From assembly GCA_905236495.1 (NCBI GenBank), contig CAJOPV010000004.1:1-5470 (forward strand): a stretch of 5,470 bases of DNA, read 5' to 3'. The notes below the pieces were generated by a model that had not been told where the DNA came from, searched no databases, and saw nothing but the letters and a program-made list of their open reading frames with translations. Position 1 is the stretch's first letter. Each line of letters begins with the position of its first letter. This DNA comes from an uncultured Christensenellaceae bacterium. Its GTDB lineage: Bacteria > Bacillota > Clostridia > Christensenellales > Aristaeellaceae. Shown one piece after another: positions 4,923 through 5,470 of the stretch. A program made the position numbers and the translations under genes.

Positions 4923-5470
4923 TTGATGACGTCGCAGCGCATGTAGGGCTGCAGCGGTTCGGGGATGCGGATGCTGCCGTCGGCTTGCAGATTGTTTTCC
5001 AGGAAAGCAATCAGCATCCGGGGCGGGGCCACCACGGTGTTGTTCAAGGTGTGGGGCAGGTACTTTTTGCCGTCCGCGCCTTTGACGCGGATGCTCAGGC
5101 GGCGGGCCTGGGCGTCCCCCAGGTTGGAGCAGCTGCCCACTTCAAAATACTTCTGCTGCCGGGGGCTCCAGGCCTCCACGTCGCAGGATTTGACCTTCAG
5201 ATCCGCCAGGTCGCCGCTGCAGCATTCCAGCGTGCGCACCGGGATATCCAGGCTGCGGAAGAAATCCACCGTGTTCTGCCACAGCCGGTTATACCAGGTC
5301 ATGCTGTCCTCCGGCTTGCAGACCACGATCATTTCCTGCTTTTCAAACTGATGGATGCGATAGACGCCCCTTTCCTCGATACCGTGGGCGCCCACCTCCT
5401 TGCGGAAGCAGGGTGAATAGGAGGTCAGGGTCTGGGGCAGCTCGCTTTCATCCAGAATCTGATCGATGAA
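4919..5470 (-). CDS. serS: Seryl-tRNA synthetase, C-terminal part of the catalytic domain (5' part outside window)
   Basis: The visible 183 residues are the C-terminal third of a class II aminoacyl-tRNA synthetase, which charges tRNA-Ser with serine in the cytoplasm. Frame and stop are clear; the start lies beyond the right edge. Class II motif 2 is TSYSPCFRKEVGAHG (visible residues 16-30), continuing to YRIHQFEKQEM with the ATP-binding arginine in FRKE. The serine-site region FEVGSCSNLGDAQARR (109-124) matches the ESSCSN stretch of the family. Motif 3 is HTLNNTVVAPPRMLIAFLEN (140-159) with its invariant arginine, but it reads HTLNNT where the common bacterial form reads HTLNGS. The protein ends IPEPLQPYM plus a short tail, the normal family end, so the gene is complete at this side. 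Its TGA overlaps the acyltransferase ATG. Confidence 0.95.
   Translation of the reverse strand, partial: FIDQILDESELPQTLTSYSPCFRKEVGAHGIEERGVYRIHQFEKQEMIVVCKPEDSMTWYNRLWQNTVDFFRSLDIPVRTLECCSGDLADLKVKSCDVEAWSPRQQKYFEVGSCSNLGDAQARRLSIRVKGADGKKYLPHTLNNTVVAPPRMLIAFLENNLQADGSIRIPEPLQPYMRCDVIK

Noticed and set aside
4047..4946. 299-codon plus-strand open frame
   Set aside because: Antisense to the acyltransferase, with low-complexity Gln/Arg/Pro composition and no recognisable domain.

Overview
This window is a gene-dense, GC-rich bacterial segment in which every credible gene lies on the minus strand. GC-rich codons, strong AGGAGG-type ribosome sites, GTG and TTG starts, and an ECF sigma factor paired with a large one-pass membrane protein suggest an anaerobic Gram-positive of the Clostridia, of the gut or rumen type. 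That placement is inference; no rRNA or other marker is present to fix the taxon.

Layout in the direction of transcription, from right to left. (1) The C-terminal third of seryl-tRNA synthetase, entering from the right edge and ending at 4919. (2) A membrane acyltransferase of the acyltransferase-3 family (3831-4922) whose ATG overlaps the serS stop in an ATGA junction. (3) An 80-bp gap (3751-3830) with a clear sigma-A-type promoter. (4) A CorC/HlyC-like protein with paired CBS domains (2416-3750), whose start I place at a TTG eight codons inside the longest reading frame, and whose membrane domain lacks the usual ion-binding motifs. (5) A 230-bp intergenic region (2186-2415) with a 135-bp element bounded by perfect 20-bp inverted repeats, with nested hairpins and a T6 tract on the minus strand, followed by a possible ECF-type promoter. 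(6) An ECF sigma factor (1664-2185). (7) A large membrane protein, probably its anti-sigma factor or sensor, which overlaps the sigma gene by GTGA and runs off the left edge after 555 codons.

There appear to be three transcription units: serS with the acyltransferase; the CorC-like gene alone, closed by the inverted-repeat element; and the sigma/anti-sigma pair, possibly self-activated. The points most worth a second look are the 135-bp structured element, the degenerate CNNM domain, and the ECF partner protein, which has PepSY-like extracellular modules and a second in-frame start with its own Shine-Dalgarno just before the membrane segment. I see no CRISPR array, tRNA, rRNA, transposase or phage gene.
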